DNA from: Polytrichum commune
Taxonomy: Eukaryota; Streptophyta; Polytrichopsida; Polytrichales; Polytrichaceae
NCBI GenBank assembly: GCA_950295325.1
Contig: OX485807.1
Coordinates: 34,752,440 to 34,812,439, forward strand
Direction: 5' to 3'
Length of the DNA stretch: 60,000 nt
The notes beneath the pieces were generated by a model that saw only the letters and a list, made by a program, of their open reading frames with translations, was not told the origin of the DNA and did no database searches. Of this stretch, positions 46,614 to 57,791 are shown one piece after another (the stretch's first letter is position 1; the number at the start of each line of letters is the position of its first letter). The position numbers and the translations under genes are program-made.

Positions 46614-47330
46614 TTAAGGTGGGGGTACGGGTGGTTGTTTATTGTCGAGTTTTCTTTTATTAAGTACCAAGTACGTGAGGTATTTAATAGCGTTTTGGTG
46701 TATGTCTTTCATAAGTTTTTTGATGTTGGATTTAGGGATTTTTAAGTCCGTTAGTTTTTGGATGGAGTGTTCGTGTATGGCTCCTCGTACTCCTGCAGTG
46801 ATTGTTATAACGGGGTTGGTTTTCCAACCCTTGTTGTGGATGGCGTGATTTAGTGGGTCGTATTTAGCGTGTTTCTGTGCAATGGCTTGTTCAGGGAATC
46901 TGTCGTGGCAGTAGGTGAATTCGATAAATTGTACTGTGTGGTTGGATGATGGTAATACAAGTAGGGTGATATGGTTTGGGGCACCGATCATGCATAAGAT
47001 GTCAGGTCTAAGTTTAGCTTGACATTGGCATGGCGTTTGGGGGCATGCGCATGCTAATAACCATTCTGGTACTGTGGTTTCTTGTGGCCGGTTGTTGAGA
47101 TGTCCGGCATTGGCTCTTGTGAGGAACCGTGTGTGTTTGTTGGCTTGTAGTGTTTGTGTGATCAGATGTACTGCTTTGTTGTGTCTTGCGATTCGGAGAC
47201 CTTTTAAGTATGGGTGTTCGCATATTGATAGTAGGTGCGGCCACGTGTCTCTCTCATTTTTGTGGCAGAGTGTGCAGTTGGGGTTTGGGTGTGTGAGGGG
47301 CCAAAATATACTTTTTCTATGGTTGCCCAT
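46614..47330 (-). pseudogene. LINE X C-terminal CCHC finger and putative restriction-like endonuclease
   Basis: Numbered from the Met at 47330: C19-x2-C22-x9-H32-x4-C37 forms a CCHC finger. R108-P109-D110 follows, then E137 in FIEFTYCHD, and K153/K156 with Y157 in KHAKYDPL. After these come NPVITITAGVRGAIHEHS and a helical end. A CCHC finger followed by (R/K)PD...(D/E)...K..Y is the layout of the restriction-like endonuclease (PD-(D/E)XK fold) of R2-type LINEs. Copies Y and Z keep the same C-terminal phrases, so the domain was under selection. The 238-residue frame is intact to its stop at 46614. Endonuclease activity is inferred from pattern only; E replaces the more usual D. Confidence 0.6.
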
Positions 47331-47639
47331 ATATTGAGCGTATCGAAATTTTAATGTTTGGGTGATTTGGGTATCTGGTATTTGGTCATTATTCCAAAAG
47401 TGGTTAGAAAGTTTTTGGTTTATTTGGGTGTTTGAGAGCCATTTGTCTACGTATGGGAATTTATTTATGGCTAAGATTGTTTCTAAGTTGTCGTGTGCTT
47501 TTGTTATGAATGTGCGTAAGTTACAGATGGCTCCGTCGTGTGTGCCTGTGGGGCAGCTGGCAAGCCAGTAAGGGGTGGGGCGGGCGATGTGGATGTGTGG
47601 GGTTTGTTATGGTTTTTCTAAGTTATTCCCTTCATTTGC

Positions 47640-48045
47640 TAGGGCATCGGCTAATTCGTTTCCGGTGATGCCCGTGTGCACTCGGACTTTATGTATGTGG
47701 ATTTTGTGGGGGGTCTAGTAAATCTTCCTTACTATGGCGGCTATAAGTAGTTTGTCAGGGTGGTGGTGTTGTGAATGTTGGGTGTTGTATGTGGTTATTT
47801 ATGAGGTATATGCTGTTGAGGCTGTCGGTAAATATGTGTGTTTCTGTTTGTGTGATTTTTATGTTTTTGATAGCGAGGAGTATGGCATATAGTTCGGCTC
47901 TAAGTATATTTTGATAGCCTGGTAGTCATTCTACTATTCGGGTGTTATTATTGGGGCTATATACTCCCGATCCTGCCGTATTGCCCACAATTTGTCCCTC
48001 GGAGTTTTTTGTTGGGGGGATGAAGGAACCGTCTGTGTATACGCA
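47640..48045 (-). pseudogene. LINE X RNase H domain
   Basis: The frame reads VYTDGSF at 48042 (first Asp). After one in-frame TGA (47926-47928) come LRAELYAILLAIKN (Glu) and HIFTDSLNSIYLINNH (second Asp). After a frameshift comes KVRVHTGITGNELADALANE (last Asp). These are the four acidic positions of RNase H1-type domains that degrade the RNA strand of the RNA/DNA hybrid. Plant L1 elements usually lack RNase H. In LINE Y only the last part survives (KVRAHIGIIGIEIEYTLAND at 42494-42553). Confidence 0.8.
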
Positions 48046-48894
48046 TTGTTGTGGGGGGAATTTGGGGGGGTGGGTGTATGTGTAAGTATGTGGTATTGGT
48101 ATGGTGGTGTGATTATTAGTGTGTAGTATATTTACTTTGGGGGTATTTTTCCATATGTTGGAGAGTTTAACTTTATAGTGTGTGAGATTGGGCTTAATGG
48201 GGTGGGTGTCTATATGTGTGTTAGTTACTTGTTGCAAGATTTGTTTTAATGTGTGCGGAGTTCGGACGTTTGGACTTAATGTTACTTGGTTGTGTACACA
48301 AATTATTGATGTGAGTGCCGGTTCGTCGTATTGGTAGTATGTTGGCCATTCAGGTGTAGGTTTATATTTTATGGTGTGTGGTGGTATGGTTGCCATGACG
48401 TGTACGTCGGGTTTTGTGGCGAGTGGGAGGTTTTGTGTTGTCCAGTCTTTATGGTTGGCGATTAGGATGGTAATTGTTTTGGGGTCTTCCTTGGCGGCCA
48501 TTCTGGCCCAGTGGATGGCTTCTAACGTTGTGTTGTAGTTCATGGGGAAAGCTAGTCCTATTCCTGTCCATTTAGAGGATTTTGCGTGACCTAGTGAGCC
48601 GAATATTATGTCTCGGTTATGTGGGGAGTGGTATTGTGTTATTTGGATGGGGCAGGTGAGGGGGGATGAATAGTAAGTGTGTGTGATTTGGAATGTTGTG
48701 ATTAGTGTTTTGATGATTTCGGGGTGGAGTGTTTGATGTAGATTTTGTGGTTGAATTATCTTTGGTTTTTTCTTGGGGAGTATGGTTACATATCTTTGGA
48801 GGAGCCATAGTACTTTGGTTTCAAAATCTTGTGGTGGAGGGTGAAGAAAGTTAGTTAAATGTTGTTGTTTATTATGTGTGAATTGGCTCCAAAG

Positions 48895-50196
48895 CTATTG
48901 TAGTCTATCTATATTAATGGTGGCGATGTGGTTTCCATTTTGGTCATATACGTTGGCTACTGAGGTATTTATTTGGATAGTTGGTTTATTGACTAGGATG
49001 TCTTTGTCCGGGTTACATTCTTGGGTGGAGGTTGTAAGGTTGGTGATTTTTAGTGGTGGTTGGATGAATTTCTTATCTTTAGTTTGGACATGTGAAAGGT
49101 AGTTGGCATATGTTTTGGCCATTGTTTGTTCTAGTAGGGTGTTGTTGTATTGTGTTATGGTTAGTAGGTTGTGGTCAAGTAGGATATTATCCGGGTGTAA
49201 AAGGTCTTCTTCTTTACGCCATTGTTGTATGGTATTGTTCGTGTTTTGCCATAGGCATAGGTATGATTTATTAATGGCTTGTGCGCCCCACTTATCTTTT
49301 CTGGTAGTGGTTTTTTCCTTTATTATTTTGTGTATGGCTCGACCTAATGGTGGGTCTAGCTGTTGTATGTTTGTTAGGTTTGTTGTTGTTGGTGGTGGTG
49401 GTTGTATGGTGTTTTGGGGCGTGTGAGGTTGTGAGTGTGGGAATAAAATTTGTGCTTGGTGTAGTGCCGCTTTGATGGTTTTGGAGGCATGTTTGTATAT
49501 GGTGCGGAATTCTTCCGGTGTGAGTATGGCATTGGTGGTTGTATTTTGAATTTGTACTAGGGTTGTAATACCATATGTGTATAATTTATCGAGGAATTTT
49601 TGGGATTGTGTTTTGGATTCTTCTGTTAAGCTGACATATGTAGGGGTAGATTTCCATTTTAGTTCGAGTTGGGTTTGTTTTATGGGGAATGCTTTGCTTG
49701 CGGTGGTTATGTGTATCTCGTATTCTTTGTACAATAAAAAGAGCGTGCGGGCTATGGGTGATCTTGAGCAGGCTTGTTGTTTTAGTTTTGGTAGATGTAG
49801 GGAGCCCCCGTATTTGGCTGTGATATATTTAGTTAGGCCTTGATAGATGGTGCCTAGTTGACCTTGGTCGTTAAGAGCTTGTAACAATTGTTGACCTATG
49901 CAATGTATGTAGTCCGGTAGTAATGAGGTTGCGTTTATACCAAAGTTTTCGTGGGAGAGGTGAGTAAGGATGTTGGTTGTGCTTCTAGGTATTCGACATG
50001 CTTCTTTAGTGATTTTGCTAATTATTTTGTCGAGTTTTTTGATATCTGGTTTTGAGAAGGGTACCGCATAGTATGCGTATGCGATGCGGGGCTTGATAAC
50101 TGTGTTGAGAATTTGTATTTTTTGTTTTAGGCTGGCCGGGGAGTTGGCAAGTAGTTGTCCTTGTTGTTTGGCTTTCTTTAATGTAATTTCTTTAAT
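48895..50196 (-). pseudogene. LINE X RT thumb and post-RT region
   Basis: The first readable residues are IKEITLKKAKQQGQLLA, then IQILNTVIKPRIAYAYYAVP, FSKPDIKKLDKIISKITKEA and CRIPRSTTNILTHL, a thumb-like region shared with LINE Y. A 330-residue frame (48895-49887) follows with LTKYITAKYGGSLHLPKL and a proline/threonine-rich linker, ending before RNase H. The polymerase palm itself lies upstream of the truncation and is absent. Confidence 0.8.
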
Positions 50197-50579
50197 GGAA
50201 TATGCAAATCTACTATTGCGATAGATTTACATGTTTTTCAATGATGCATTGGTACAATTTATTTTGATGCATGACGTGTTGTCCAAGTCTCATAGGTTTG
50301 TGTCGACGTGTCAAATGCAGGGATGTGATTATGTTCTGGTGTATTATTGGGGGAGGGGGGGGGTGTGCATACGTATGCTAAGTATTTGAAGATTTGTGGT
50401 TCTTTTGTAGTAGGAAGCATGTGCACATGAGTGGTGGGTCATGTGTGCGTTTCTAAACCTTGAGCTTGTTGTTTGGTTGAAGCATGTTGGTGGATGGATA
50501 CAAAAACTTGCCACTGTCCAAAAATTATGCCCATATGCACCGCAATCTTCCCCCTCTCCCCCCCTCCCTTCCAAAATAA

Positions 50580-50743
50580 CATAACATTATTAAGCAATGT
50601 GCGTTTGTTTATGTGGGGCCCGGAATATGATCATGGGATGTTTAGGCTAGTGCAAATCTAATATGAACTACACTAGTTGCGGCATCTCATGGTTATATTC
50701 TTAGGGCCCACATAAATGAATGCACACTGCTTAATAATGTTAC
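50580..50743. mobile_element. ~164-bp CATAACATTATTAAGC MITE
   Basis: Inverted arms of about 60 bp: CATAACATTATTAAGCAATG...TTTATGTGGGGCCCGG faces GGGCCCACATAAATG...CTTAATAATGTTA. The termini resemble the 146-bp family at 15376 and 54095. Confidence 0.75.
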
Positions 50744-51354
50744 TATAATAGTCAAATTACACCCTAAGCAGAGTTGCATTTATAATGGCCAAGTATGTAA
50801 GCTAGTTGCCCATAATTTGGAAGCCAAAGAGTGACATGCAACCAGATCCAGGTGCATGTATATGAAGCAAAGAGTTGATTTGGGACCCAAAAATAAAATT
50901 GAAATTGTTTCATAGAATTACTTGTATATGATACCCAAAACTAACATTGAACCTAACATTACCCACTATGTACCACAATCTTACATTTGAGGGCTTCAGA
51001 TGTATGTTTGTGGTACATAGCGTTGGTTTTGGTGATGTGTTGGTATTGACTCTTGGAAGTTGGGTGTGCTTAACACCTAAAGACAAAAGCGAGATCTACT
51101 CAAAATCACCTAGCACAATTCAATTCCAATCAACATCTTCTTGAACAAAACATGCACCTCTTCTTATAGATAGTATGGATGGAATTTTTGTGTCTTTATG
51201 ATTGTTCGCACACATCTTCAACCATCCACATATTAAAAAATCGGAATATTATAATATAAATGTGTACACTAGTATTGTCGGACAATTGAGATTCCCCAAA
51301 CATAAACATCACCTCCACCTTTAGGAGTTAAGATATGCATGCCTCAATCAAACA
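50744..51354. other. No gene seen
   Basis: AT-rich unique-looking sequence. The 65-codon open frame at 50947-51144 has no recognisable domain. Confidence 0.4.
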
Positions 51355-51470
51355 CACGCCCTATGTAGATGCCTATATTTGGATGGTATTTGACAATCCT
51401 TGTAGTTAAGAATGGATACCAAAACAACATGTGTTATGACAAGACCGGAGTAGTGGCTCAAATCAAGGAC
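51355..51470 (-). repeat. Dispersed TAAGGTA-module repeat
   Basis: It contains GTAGATGCCTATATTTGGATG, AAGAATGGATACCAAAAC and ACATGTGTTATGACAAGACC, the reverse orientation of the family. Confidence 0.6.
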
Positions 51471-51769
51471 ACCATTTACACAATTAAAAAGGCCTAATAT
51501 GTGAATGCTTATAAGGATAGAAGACTCTTCAATTTGGCCTCTTATTACTTCTGCATCTCAACTTTGATTCTAACGCTTCAAATAACAAATTTTATGATAC
51601 ACATTTGCTAACTGAAGGAGAAAATCCGTGATCTCATTCAATGGCTACAAAGCGGTGTATGTGGAGTTGCAAGTGTCCGTTAAACCCATTATACAAATTG
51701 CATTTCTGACCTTACTCCTCCGATCCACAAGAGGACATCCAAAGCTTGCAGGTTGGCTTGGCTAAGTTA

Positions 51770-52270
51770 GGACCACCTCACACACAAGACTGAGAGCCCG
51801 TGACCATTACACTTCAAGCACTCTCATTGGTGGAAAGGCGGACCAGTCCAAGTTCGCTTCACACTACGCTTGAGGGACCAATGGAGTACGTGAATGCAAG
51901 ATGGATGTAAAGTCTACATGGGTTCCTACATGGCATCCAATGGATCATATTTCATGGTCACTTGGATTGTTTTCAAAAATCACCTCTTGGAGGTAGGCCT
52001 AACACAAAACCAGGAGACCACGGCACTCCGAACGCTCACAACCGTTGGTTTATTCCATTTAATCATGAGTGAGGACCCGCATGAATAGAAATTCATTGAA
52101 ATAGCATTTGGTTGAGGGACCAGTCACATATGACTTTCACACTACACTTGAGGGTCCGTGACCACACCTACATGAGTTTGGAAGTGTCTTGGGACGGCCT
52201 TGGGACACTTTCTTTTGGGCTCTCACAAGTACACGGTCACGGCTCTCTTGGCTCGTGTGTGAAGTGGCCC
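51770..52270. mobile_element. GGGCC-family MITE, copy C (full length)
   Basis: The termini GGACCACCTCACACACAAG and GGCTCGTGTGTGAAGTGGCCC are flanked by exact TTA duplications (51767-51769 and 52271-52273). It is 501 bp, antiparallel to copies A and B. It carries no coding capacity; the open frames at 51894-52309 lie wholly or mostly inside it and are spurious. Confidence 0.9.
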
Positions 52271-53110
52271 TTAGAATGCAATTCAATGCGAGGTACCTTC
52301 ACCACATAATCAGGAATTGTGCAACTACGAAACCGTATTAAATGACGTAACTATTTGAAGAAACGTTTTCATGTTGACCGTATACCACTAGCAAGACTGG
52401 GTAGTTAAAGAGCTGAAACTTAACCCTTAACTTACGTGTGAGCCTCTGGTTAGAACCAATTTGTTATTTTGTCATAGGTAGGCTAGCCCTGCAGGTGAGA
52501 CTCGTCTGAAGGGGTCACAGCAGAGACTGGGAAAAGTAGTTATATACACTTATTTACTTATACATTATAATAAGCATCCATGATTGAGACAAAAGCTTGG
52601 GGCCAAATCAGAGTGGGGTGAGGCAACATCCAAAATGGTACATATATGATCATGATTTGATGATTTCCATTACTGAAGCATCCATGATTACTGCCCGCCT
52701 GTCCTTATATCCTGCACCCCATTCATCCAGCTTGATGAATGTGTTTTTTACTCATGTGCCCAGAACTGCTAAGTTAACTAAGGGAATTCAGTCTCCCGAG
52801 TCAAAGCTACACTTTAAGTTACCCCCCACACACACACACACACACATCTCTGCGTCTTCTTTATCCTTCACGAGCCACTCACGCTCAGCCTTTTTGGAGG
52901 TTATATAATTAAGTGCATGCAAGTTGACAAAGACTTCAATTGGAGAACGAGTGAAAATCGTAAGATTATCAAGTGGGCTTTCCGGGGACTATGAGATATG
53001 ACTTGAATAGATTATCAAGTGGGCTTTCCGGGGACTACGACATATGACTTGAATAGATGATGCCATGGTTTTCGTGGGAGTTTCTTGCCTTGTAATTTAG
53101 ACACCGAAAG
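52271..53110. repeat. Spacer with CA microsatellite and a 46-bp tandem duplication
   Basis: (CA)n lies at about 52827-52846. A 46-bp unit starting AGATTATCAAGTGGGCTTTC occurs twice in tandem (52963-53008 and 53009-53054) with few differences. No gene was recognised. Confidence 0.7.
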
Positions 53111-53112
53111 TT

Positions 53113-53510
53113 GGTTTAGATTACGGTGAGGAAGTGTACCAGTTGGTCAAGAGGTTCAGCCCAACGCAAAGTTGTTTGAGGTAACGGTTGGTGTGGCGGA
53201 GAAGATGGGAAGAGGACATGAAAAAGAAAAAAGTCTAAAGGTGGAGTTCTCTGGAGTTCGAGTTTCTTGACCGAGGGTTTGAGGTTGCTCAAGAAACTTG
53301 GCCTATGGAGAACTCCCCTAGCAAAAATTGTTGCCGTGTTGGTAGCCATGTCATGTTTTCATCCATGCTTGAAGTTCTCCACATGAGAAGACTTGGCCGT
53401 AGTGTAAACCCCAGCCGGTGAAGAATTCATTTTGTAGTCAATCAAATTGTTCCATTCCCCTAAAATTCTAGACTGGTTAACTTCTTCACCACAGTGTAAT
53501 CCAACCATGA
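53113..53510. mobile_element. Possible ~400-bp MITE
   Basis: The left sequence GTTGGTTTAGATTACGGTGA followed by GGAAGTGTACCAGT resembles the complement of the right end (GGTTGGATTACACTGTGGTG then AAGAAGTTAACCAGT). GTAGTGTAAACCCC inside resembles termini of the 13162 family. No duplication was found. Confidence 0.35.
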
Positions 53511-54094
53511 ATATGGAGGCTTTGAGTATTTGTCCACAAGATCGTATATTTTTGGAAGTTCATGGTATGTTCATACATGCTTACATGTTCTCCTTCGGTG
53601 ATATTATAATGTCCACTTGTTGTTATAAAAAGGGAAGACTCCCTTAGGGTTTGATAATTATATGATACAACCACACATAAGTTAAACCCTAAAAAAAATG
53701 GGGCATGTCACAATAATTATCACCTTAATGCTAATGAGGAATTTTTCATATCTTTAACTTCCAAGTTAATTACATACGTTATTGATAGTTTCACTTTGGG
53801 AATGAAATCCAAATTAGTTGTTTATTTACTAAGTGGAAGTGAACATATGTATTTGATTATGGGTCTTGGTGTTGATGTGCACTCAATGTGTGTTTTGGGG
53901 ACTAGGCGGCTTTCAAAGAATGCAACAACAAACCTTTTTTTTTAAAGTCAGGCAGGGCATGCAACATTTTTCAGTATGGTTCAGAAAAGTTTTTATGGGG
54001 TTGACCAAGAGTTGCGGGCCCAACCCATATCCTATCATGGAACCCCTGCCTTAAAAAGCTTGTTGGGGGTGCTTTAGTGTCCACCATAGACTGT
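53511..54094. other. No gene seen
   Basis: AT-rich. Small open frames (53447-53647, 53866-54054) have no recognisable domains. Confidence 0.35.
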
Positions 54095-54240
54095 CATAAC
54101 AATACTCAACATTCAACTCTCGTTTTGTGGGAACTCATATTGGGATGCCTGAAAAATTGCACATGGAGACTCATATTTAGACTAAACTCCCAACATCCCA
54201 TTGTATATTCTAAACGCCCACATCGGTGAGTAATGTTATG
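54095..54240. mobile_element. 146-bp CATAACATTACTCA MITE, copy
   Basis: It begins CATAACAATACTCAACATTC and ends GGTGAGTAATGTTATG. It is exactly as long as the copy at 15376-15521, with an inner GTGGGAACTCATATTGGG segment similar to that family. Confidence 0.65.
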
Positions 54241-55391
54241 TCCCATCCCTTCCACCTTGTACATATTTTACAAAATGGAAAGCTGAAAGTTTAGCTATAA
54301 ACTTTCTTAGAATACAATATTATTTTGAAAAAGATTCCACTTCTAAACTAAAAAAAACTTGTGTATATAATAGAGTTATCCGTAAAGTGAGCTGAAGAGA
54401 GGGTTTTGGGCCTGGATTTGAGAAAATTGTGTGACAGGCCCTAAAAGTGGAGCAGGTGTCTATAGCTATAAAAAAACACAGGCACAAATCTTTTGAGGGA
54501 CCGGAAATGGTGAAAAAAAAAATTTGCTCCTGTGTTGTGAGCGCGCCCCGGGAATTTAGCATCGCTTTGTTAGAGGGCCCTCTCCTGTTTCACCAACAAA
54601 GAAGATCCACTGACAAGGCGGGGCGAAGTCCGCGGGGACAACCCCAAATTTGTCGCAGCCTAAATCCGGAGAAACTAAAGGACTGCAGACCAGCTCCAAA
54701 AACAAGCAGACCAGCTCTGACCCTAAACCCTAGCCTTGTGTATTATGCCCCGGAATTCAAGAACCTTACTTTGCGTTTCCATGGGTTTGTGTGAATAGTG
54801 CACTCCAAATCTGTCAAAACACCATCTCACTTTACGGATAACTCTAATATTAGGTAGGCATTGACCCATGTTTTTATTCATTTTCAATGTGGTGCAATTC
54901 CTTTGAGTGGTAGGAATGCTATGTCATCAAGAATCTCCGACACAATTGGAACACAACATTTTCTTAATGAAATATGAGTAGGATTCATGGATTATGAGTC
55001 CACCCCTACCACCTTGTAAGGGTACATTTCCTTTGTAAAAATAGATACACAAGGTTGATGTTATCAAGAACGTAATAAGAAGTCTAGATAGACTTTCCAC
55101 CTGAATCCACCTTTTAATACATGTTTTACAATATTGATAATTGAAGATTTAGCTTCCAATGCCTTAAAGAATATACTACTCATTGGGGGAAGGCACTACA
55201 AAGTGACATCAATCTTTTTGTTTTGTTTCTCAACAAAAATACATCCTAGTCCATGTTTTACAATGTTAAAAAAATAAAGGTTCAACTTTTGAATCCTTAG
55301 AAATATATGACCTACTTGGAAAAGAAGGAACCTAGGTGACATAAGCATCTTGTTTTTCCTATTATTCATGCTAAAATAGAAAAGTTGTGAT

Positions 55392-55442
<51 letters not shown>

Positions 55443-56112
55443 TTGATCACAGCTGCAAGCTCATATGTGAATCCAAGTTGAGTTTACTAAGCAGGGCTAG
55501 AACACAAGTGCTCTTGCCTCATGTCGGAGATGGTCCCTATTTATATCTAGGGTTAAATAAGGGATTTGTGTGTCCCTTGTCAATTAAAGTATTTTTTCGA
55601 ATGTTGATAGTTTTTATGTTTATGCCTCTTATACTCTTGTTGTGATGATAGTAAGGGGCTGATCACACTAGCATGTTCAGACAACATCCATCGACAACTC
55701 CGACTGTAATAGTGTGAAAAGTGATGGGCCAACATCTAGTTCTGGACATAATCCCCAACAATCTCACGGTTGGAACTGGACGGAATGTTTGATGTGATCG
55801 GGGCATGAGGGTGACGTACCATTTGGCATCTTCTAATTCATCGATTACTGGTTGATTTTGGAGTAGTTTTTTTTTTTGGTTGCATTATGTTGCTGCTGTG
55901 GGGTTGCAGTCGTGGCAGAAGTGAATTCAATAGAGTATGGACTAGAAATTTGACAGGGGTTGCATGAAAAAAGTGGACGGGCCCAAACACTGGCCGAGTC
56001 GGGACTCGGGTGCTAGAATTTTGGTGATGGCTAGCTTGTTGTAGGTTTGGCCTCGGGCTGGTGATTTATCCACGTGGTTGAATATTGCTCACAACCGTAA
56101 TTCATTTCCAAG
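54241..56112. other. Gene-poor stretch with a long GA/CT microsatellite
   Basis: A (GA)n run of about 45 bases lies at 55396-55440. The open frame at 54447-54794 crosses a GC-richer patch (54540-54740: GCGCGCCCCGGG, GCGGGGCGAAG) without recognisable domains. AATTCAAGAACC and similar phrases suggest no gene. Confidence 0.45.
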
Positions 56113-56125
56113 TTACAGCCGAGCC

Positions 56126-56542
56126 CCCTCACACATAAACACATAAAATACGACCCATTAATCAAATGATGGATGGAAAACACAACCCCCTTATTACCAT
56201 TACATCCGGAGTAAGAGGCGCCATACACAAACATTCCATTAGCGAACTTACCAACCTTAAAATCCCAATACAAGCCATCAAAACCCTCATGAAAAATATC
56301 CACCAAAATGCCATCAAATACCTCACATATCTTATCCTAAACAAAAAGGAAACTGGAAAACAAACAAACACCTATCCCCCCTCCTTAAAGGAATGAAATA
56401 ATCTTTGGCCCAACAAATGAGCCCACCTCGCAAGAGGCATCACACTTGTAGTTGCATCACAGAAGACCGTGATCGACAGTAGGCTAAAGGGTTCTCAGTC
56501 ATGCTGGTACTTGGCTACGGGTGTTATTCTTATTTTATTTAT
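56126..56542 (+). mobile_element. LINE Z: short 5'-truncated copy of the X/Y family
   Basis: The flanks TTACAGCCGAGCC (56113-56125) and TTACAGTCGAGCC (56543-56555) form a 13-bp duplication with one mismatch. The 417-bp copy encodes KYDPLI, then NPLITITSGVRGAIHKHSIS and NIHQNAIKYLTYLILNKKE, matching the end of LINE X. Its 3' UTR has the same fold: GAGCCC (56419-56424) with GGGTTC (56489-56494), and hairpin CCTC-GCAA-GAGG (56426-56437). It ends GGGTGTTATTCTTATTTTATTTA. Confidence 0.85.
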
Positions 56543-56561
56543 TTACAGTCGAGCCATTACC

Positions 56562-56772
56562 CTATTTTGCCTATTAGTGTGGATTAATGTTCGGAGTTAC
56601 ATGTTGCTATAACTTTTTACCAACATTATTGATTTTTACCTATTCAATTATCATATTCTTCGGTGTGCATACTTGCTACTAGTGTCTTTTTGGGTGAAGA
56701 TTGATACTCTCAGTATAACGTTATAGCAATGCGTAACTTCAAATGGTAATCCACACTAATTAGACAAAATAG
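56562..56772. mobile_element. 211-bp foldback MITE (TTAGTGT family)
   Basis: The left arm CTATTTTGCCTATTAGTGTG...GTTACATGTTGCTATAAC faces the right arm GTTATAGCAATGCGTAAC...CCACACTAATTAGACAAAATAG. The outer and inner motifs are shared with 14914-15143. It lies 7 bp from the end of LINE Z's duplication. Confidence 0.75.
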
Positions 56773-57270
56773 TGTACTGGTATATTGATAAAGATTGGCA
56801 ATCATGACGGGCTTTTTAGGACAACATAATAAATGCGAGAACAATCCTTGTCACTTCCTTTTGCATTCAACGTTCAATCATCCATGACAAATTTTCACTA
56901 CAAAATTGTTAGAATGCATAATACACCAAACTTAACGTGGATGAACTAAAAGTAAGCTTGGATGACAATACTTGTAAACTAATTCCTAAGAAGTGTCATT
57001 ACAAAAGTTGCCACGGTGACATAAAATACCATATATGACATTAAACACGATGTGAAGTGTAGTTCAACTTTGAATGAATTTCGGAGTTGGAGACACATCA
57101 ATGCCCACTTGGTGTCCATGAGCTGGCCTTGTTCAGGTGAAGAGCTCGCACAAAGGAGCATTTGCACTCCCCCCTAGTATTATATTTGGTGTGGTTGCAT
57201 GAAAGTAACTTAGGGTACATGACCTTCTTTTCCTGAATCCGAAATTTTTCAAGGGAAATCCATTAACTTA
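56773..57270. other. No gene seen
   Basis: AT-rich spacer; the open frame 56979-57167 (minus) has no recognisable domain. Confidence 0.4.
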
Positions 57271-57791
57271 GGGCCGGGTTACACTACACCGTTTTATGGT
57301 ATGTAATGTCACGCACATTATTTACAAAGGGCCTAAACCAAATGCATGGACGTTTAGAAGTGTCACATCCACTAATTGACAACATGTCACTATTTGTCAA
57401 GGTAAGTAACTTTTTAAAGTGGTTTTTAATCTTTTTATTATGGTATTTAGTGTAGCACATTGAGGTGCTAGAGATGATAGTTTTGTGTTTTAATCTGCAA
57501 GAAGGTAATGTGATACTACAAACAACCTTTTCTTCTAACATGTTCACCCTTCATTTGTATTCTATGACTCTTGCGCATAATCTGGGTGACCACCAAACAT
57601 TGTTCAGTTATGAACATGTAAGATTTCATGTCACTTCTATGTCCCTTCCTCATCCATTCTCTAACATGGTCACTTTTATTCTCTGTGACCTCAAGGTATA
57701 AAATGAAGTTGGACTACCACTCATTTCTCAACCAATGAGAGAATTTAGAAATCCGTGGTCATGGTCATTGATCACTAGTGTAAACATGTCC
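57271..57791. mobile_element. 521-bp MITE with TTA duplications
   Basis: The left end GGGCCGGGTTACACTACACC mirrors the right end (TAGTGTAAACATGTCC). TTA lies on both sides (57268-57270 and 57792-57794). It is distantly related to the 13162 element through the (G)GGTTTACACTA terminus. It is non-coding. Confidence 0.75.

Larger units (their letters stand above)
46450..50196 (-). mobile_element. LINE X: 5'-truncated RT-RNase H-CCHC-RLE LINE with 11-bp target duplication
   Basis: The insertion is framed by GGAATATGCAA at 46439-46449 and 50197-50207, which fixes both ends (3747 bp, minus strand). It starts inside the RT thumb and ends in a TTTTC-rich tail. Domains in order are: thumb and post-RT (50196-48895), linker, RNase H (48045-47640), CCHC finger plus putative restriction-like endonuclease (47330-46614), and a structured 3' UTR (46613-46450). 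Few disabling changes are visible (a TGA at 47926-47928, a frameshift near 47770, a stop before the RNase H end). It is therefore much younger than LINE Y. 5' truncation with a short duplication is typical of target-primed reverse transcription. Confidence 0.9.

Noticed and set aside
46642-49887. Several open frames on the plus strand (for example 47074-47337, 49103-49426).
   Set aside because: They are antisense shadows of the LINE X coding frames.
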